From Thermomonas sp. (GTDB lineage: Bacteria > Pseudomonadota > Gammaproteobacteria > Xanthomonadales > Xanthomonadaceae): a stretch of 41,521 nucleotides of DNA. The DNA lies in NCBI RefSeq assembly GCF_020850895.1, contig NZ_JADZDS010000041.1:1-41521 (forward strand), written 5' to 3'. Positions 39,453-41,521 of the stretch are shown here, piece by piece. Below the pieces are notes generated by a model. It did not search any database. It was not told where the DNA came from and was given only the letters and a program-made list of their open reading frames with translations. The position numbers were made by a program, and so were the translations under genes. Each line of letters opens with the position of its first letter. Position 1 is the stretch's first letter.

Positions 39453-40369
39453 GCCTCAATCACCCGGGCGCGCAATGCGTAGTCGAGGACAATACCGAAA
39501 TACACCGCCGCCACCATCCACCCACTGAAGTCCAGTGCATGCAGGCAGCCGGCAGGGTCGCACCGCCGAGCCGCACGCACGCCCAAGCCTGCCAAGAGCG
39601 TCGCAACCAGCAAGCCCAGCCAGTACCACGATCCAAGACCGACGGTTCGACCAAACAGCACCAGTGCAACCATGGCGCAGCCATACAGCACGCCTTGGGC
39701 GACCCTCTCGACCCCGCCCAGCAAGAGCGCAATCGACTTGACGCCTGTGAGCAGATCCTCGTCCCGTTCGGCCATCGCTCGCCAGGTGGCACTGGCGGTG
39801 ACCAAGAGCACGCTGGCGATGAACAACGTCCACCCGGCATGCGAAACCTCGCCCGTCACCGCCGCAAACGCCAGTGGCACACCCCAACTCGCCAACACCC
39901 CAACATACGCCTGCACGAGATACAGGTGACGCTTGACCAGCAGATAGCCCAGCGCCAACAGCAACCACGACGCCCCCAGCCAAGCCGTCAGCGGATTGAG
40001 GGCAAGGATGAGCGATGCCACAACCACCAGCAGCACCACGCACAGAAGCGCCGCCAAGCGCGGATCAACGCGATCGGCATCCGGGGGAAACCGGGCAATC
40101 CGCCCGGCTCGCGCGTCCTGCAGGGCCCCGAAATACCCGTCGATCATGCAGCAAGCCGCACGCAACAGAATCCCGCCCGCAACGAAGGCCACGGCCAAAC
40201 CCACGGGTGGATGTCCTGCAGAAGCCACCCACAATGCCCATCCGACCGGGCCCAGCACCATCACCCAGCCAAGTGGCCGATCGCCACCCACCGCGGCGCG
40301 ATAGCCCCGCAACCGCTCGCTCCAATGCGAGGCATCGCCATCGGTTGCCGTCAGATCGTGTCGCGTCAT
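39449..40369 (-). CDS. UbiA-like membrane protein with eroded active-site motifs
   Basis: 306-residue polytopic protein clearly homologous to 4-hydroxybenzoate polyprenyltransferase over its length: RPLGWVMVLGPVGWALWVA, FVAGGILLRAACCMID, YLLVKRHLYLVQAYVG, WGVPLAFAA and RDEDLLTGVKSIALLLG. Both Asp-rich motifs are damaged. The first, NDxxDxxxD in UbiA, reads DGYFGALQD (77-85), losing the Asn and two acids. In the second, YDTxYAMxDRDDD is replaced by a stretch ending WRAMAERDED (196-205). Canonical Mg-diphosphate chemistry is unlikely. It may be a non-catalytic or re-purposed paralogue; a normal ubiA would be expected elsewhere in the genome. A TTGCAG/TAGGCT promoter ends 6 bases before the ATG. 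It is coupled to the AtoE gene. Confidence 0.85.
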   Translation of the reverse strand: MTRHDLTATDGDASHWSERLRGYRAAVGGDRPLGWVMVLGPVGWALWVASAGHPPVGLAVAFVAGGILLRAACCMIDGYFGALQDARAGRIARFPPDADRVDPRLAALLCVVLLVVVASLILALNPLTAWLGASWLLLALGYLLVKRHLYLVQAYVGVLASWGVPLAFAAVTGEVSHAGWTLFIASVLLVTASATWRAMAERDEDLLTGVKSIALLLGGVERVAQGVLYGCAMVALVLFGRTVGLGSWYWLGLLVATLLAGLGVRAARRCDPAGCLHALDFSGWMVAAVYFGIVLDYALRARVIEA

Positions 40370-40375
40370 CCCGCT

Positions 40376-40403
40376 AGCCTAGCAGCCGCAACTCGCACTG
40401 CAA
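40376..40403 (-). promoter_or_regulatory. Putative promoter of the UbiA-like/AtoE operon
   Basis: On the minus strand TTGCAG (40403-40398), a 16-base spacer, then TAGGCT (40381-40376), ending 6 bases before the start codon. The transcript would be leaderless. Confidence 0.5.
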
Positions 40404-40447
40404 TCATGCGAGAATAGCCGCCCGCGATGCACCGTCATCGCGAGCAA

Positions 40448-40524
40448 CGCGCCTGTAGCTCAGCCGGATAGAGTAGTGGCTTCCGAAGCCATTGGTCGGG
40501 GGTTCGAATCCCTCCAGGCGCGCC
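40448..40524 (+). tRNA. tRNA-Arg (CCG)
   Basis: 77 bases including an encoded CCA. Acceptor GCGCCTG/CAGGCGC, D arm GCTC...GAGT, anticodon arm GTGGC-TTCCGAA-GCCAT with anticodon CCG (40482-40484), T arm GGGGG-TTCGAAT-CCCTC. It reads CGG codons. It stands alone between the UbiA-like gene and a pRiA4b ORF-3-like gene; no integrase or duplicated 3' end was seen downstream. Confidence 0.96.
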
Positions 40525-40603
40525 ATCTCCCCTGTGTCAGAGTTGTGCCAATCCTGTGCCCATACCCTTACGCAGGCGTGGTCAGTTTGAGCAAAGGCCC
40601 GCT

Positions 40604-41224
40604 GTGACACAGACCGTCCTGCAACTCCACGTCGAACTCGAACACATCCAGCCGTCGATCTGGCGTCGTCTGCAGATTCCAAGCGATTTCACGTTCTGGG
40701 ACCTGCACGTCGCCATCCAGAGCGCCTTCGGCTGGAACGACAGCCACCTGCACGAATTCCGCGCCGGTGACGGTCGGGAAGACAATCCGCGTTTCGGCAT
40801 GCCGCTGGACGAGTTCGACGATGCGCCCCCGCTTCCGGACTGGGAGCATCGCGTGGCCGACCACCTCACCCTTGCCAATCCACTGCTGGAGTACGAGTAC
40901 GACTTCGGCGATGGCTGGCTGCACCGAATCACCCTCGAAGACATCCAGACCTCGGCCCCCGGCAAACGCTATCCGCGCTGTACGGATGGCGCACGTTCCG
41001 CCCCGCCGGATGACTGCGGTGGCCCGCCCGGTTATGAAGACCTGCTGGCGACCCTGGCCAATCCCAGCGACCCGGAATACGCATCCTCCCACGTCTGGGC
41101 AAGTGGCCAGAAGGGGCAGCGAGGCAGGTTCGATCCGGAGGCCTTCGACGAACAGCAGGTCAGGTTCGCCAACCCCAAGCCACGACTGAAGCGGTTGCTG
41201 GCATTTCTGGCTTCGCAGGGATAG
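40604..41224 (+). CDS. Plasmid pRiA4b ORF-3 family protein
   Basis: 206 residues from a GTG. LQLHVELEHIQPSIWRRLQIP, FWDLHVAIQSAFGWNDSHLHEF, YEYDFGDGWLHRITLED, YPRCTDGARSAPPDDCGGPPGY and FDPEAFDEQQV match the pRiA4b ORF-3 domain almost end to end. The function is unknown; the family is widespread on plasmids and chromosomes. A GTG at 40556 is in frame and would add 16 residues (MPIPLRRRGQFEQRPA), which do not look conserved, so 40604 is preferred. It lies 79 bases after tRNA-Arg, a common landing place for acquired genes, but base use is like the neighbours. Confidence 0.85.
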   Translation: MTQTVLQLHVELEHIQPSIWRRLQIPSDFTFWDLHVAIQSAFGWNDSHLHEFRAGDGREDNPRFGMPLDEFDDAPPLPDWEHRVADHLTLANPLLEYEYDFGDGWLHRITLEDIQTSAPGKRYPRCTDGARSAPPDDCGGPPGYEDLLATLANPSDPEYASSHVWASGQKGQRGRFDPEAFDEQQVRFANPKPRLKRLLAFLASQG

Positions 41225-41351
41225 GCACGGCAACAACCGCATCAGCGGCTGTCGTCATTTTCCGTGTTGATGCGTACGATGCGCGTCCCCGCATTTCTGG
41301 CGATGCGTGTCTTCGCTTTCCTGTCCGCTTTCCACATTTCCGACACAAACA

Positions 41352-41378
41352 GAAGGGCCCGGCAATGCCGGGCCCTTC
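41352..41378 (-). terminator. Terminator of the barrel protein at the window end
   Basis: GAAGGGCCCGGCAATGCCGG then GCCCTTC, a perfect stem, 20 bases beyond the stop codon at 41399. On the minus strand it is followed by TGTTTGTG, a weak U-tract. The rest of 41225-41398 shows no gene. Confidence 0.75.
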
Positions 41379-41398
41379 CTTGATCCAATTGCCTTGCC

Positions 41399-41521
41399 TT
41401 ACCAGGAATAGCGGAAGGTGGCCTGTCCGCCCAGCACGCTGTCGTACTTGCCACCATCGGTCCAGTTGCCTCCGATCGTGAACCCGAACCCGCCGCGCTC
41501 CACGCCCACGCCGAACTCCGC
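41399..41521 (-). CDS. C-terminal strands of an autotransporter-type outer membrane barrel (cut by window edge)
   Basis: The last 40 residues of a protein entering from the right edge, read on the minus strand to TAA at 41399. The sequence alternates small and hydrophobic residues (GVGVERGGFGFTIGGNW, GGQATFRYSW) and ends in an aromatic residue preceded by FRYS, the BAM-recognition signature of outer membrane beta-barrels. It resembles the final strands of autotransporter barrel domains. The passenger and identity lie outside the window. Confidence 0.7.
   Translation of the reverse strand, partial: AEFGVGVERGGFGFTIGGNWTDGGKYDSVLGGQATFRYSW

Noticed and set aside
40448-41224. Integrated element downstream of tRNA-Arg
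   Set aside because: No integrase and no repeat of the tRNA 3' end; the adjacent gene has ordinary base use.

Overview
The window is a gene-dense, GC-rich stretch of a gammaproteobacterial chromosome. The gene content fits the Lysobacterales (Xanthomonadaceae/Lysobacter-like): an RDD-RDD-SpoIIM cluster, rsmG-parA-parB, a GT2 plus LAB_N pair, glnA with an rpoN/NtrC-type promoter next to glnLG, an ECF sigma factor coupled to a TPR-type Ser/Thr kinase, a bioB-bioF ... bioH-bioC set beside comF, and dispersed short palindromic REP-like elements. I cannot name genus or species. No insertion sequence, prophage, CRISPR array or rRNA gene was seen.

Layout. 1-2028: minus-strand RDD/RDD/SpoIIM membrane genes and a gamma-carbonic anhydrase-like protein. 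2067-5441: calB-like aldehyde dehydrogenase, queG and xth (the last two overlap by ATGA). 5442-5687: REP cluster. 5688-9203: rsmG, parA, parB, a GT2 glycosyltransferase and a LAB_N membrane protein. 9285-11720: secreted DUF885 protein, then rpmB-rpmG. 11721-12168: gene-free, filled with palindromes and REP units. 12169-13029: uppP. 13096-19354: the nitrogen block. glnA has a sigma54 promoter and two NtrC-like enhancer sites; a reverse-strand GGDEF/EAL protein follows; then glnL-glnG, with a perfect NtrC-like palindrome over the glnL start. 19444-22415: sodC and then a four-gene, fully translationally coupled operon of paralogous cysteine-containing lipoproteins. 22440-25942: tail-to-tail to it, an ECF sigma/transmembrane kinase operon. 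25993-27744: a trimeric autotransporter adhesin divergent from the sigma gene. 27828-30054: an unknown protein and a thiolase. 30087-37952: biotin genes (bioC, bioH, bioF, bioB) with a class III CoA-transferase and a semialdehyde dehydrogenase lodged between bioH and bioF, then comF. 38016-40369: an AtoE-type transporter and a UbiA-like protein with eroded active-site motifs. 40448-41521: tRNA-Arg(CCG), a pRiA4b ORF-3-like protein and the C-terminal strands of an outer-membrane barrel protein.

The most unusual items are: (i) the four-lipoprotein operon, whose members share a Cx14C signature and whose mature cysteine counts (8, 8, 6, 4) fall in pairs, which predicts a specific disulfide map; (ii) biotin synthase carrying a C-terminal tail with 14 cysteines, resembling a metallothionein; (iii) a UbiA homologue that has lost most of both aspartate motifs; (iv) an ECF sigma whose usual acidic DAED motif is replaced by QTTA, next to its presumed kinase; and (v) several genes whose -10 box lies 6-7 bases before the start codon, suggesting leaderless mRNAs.
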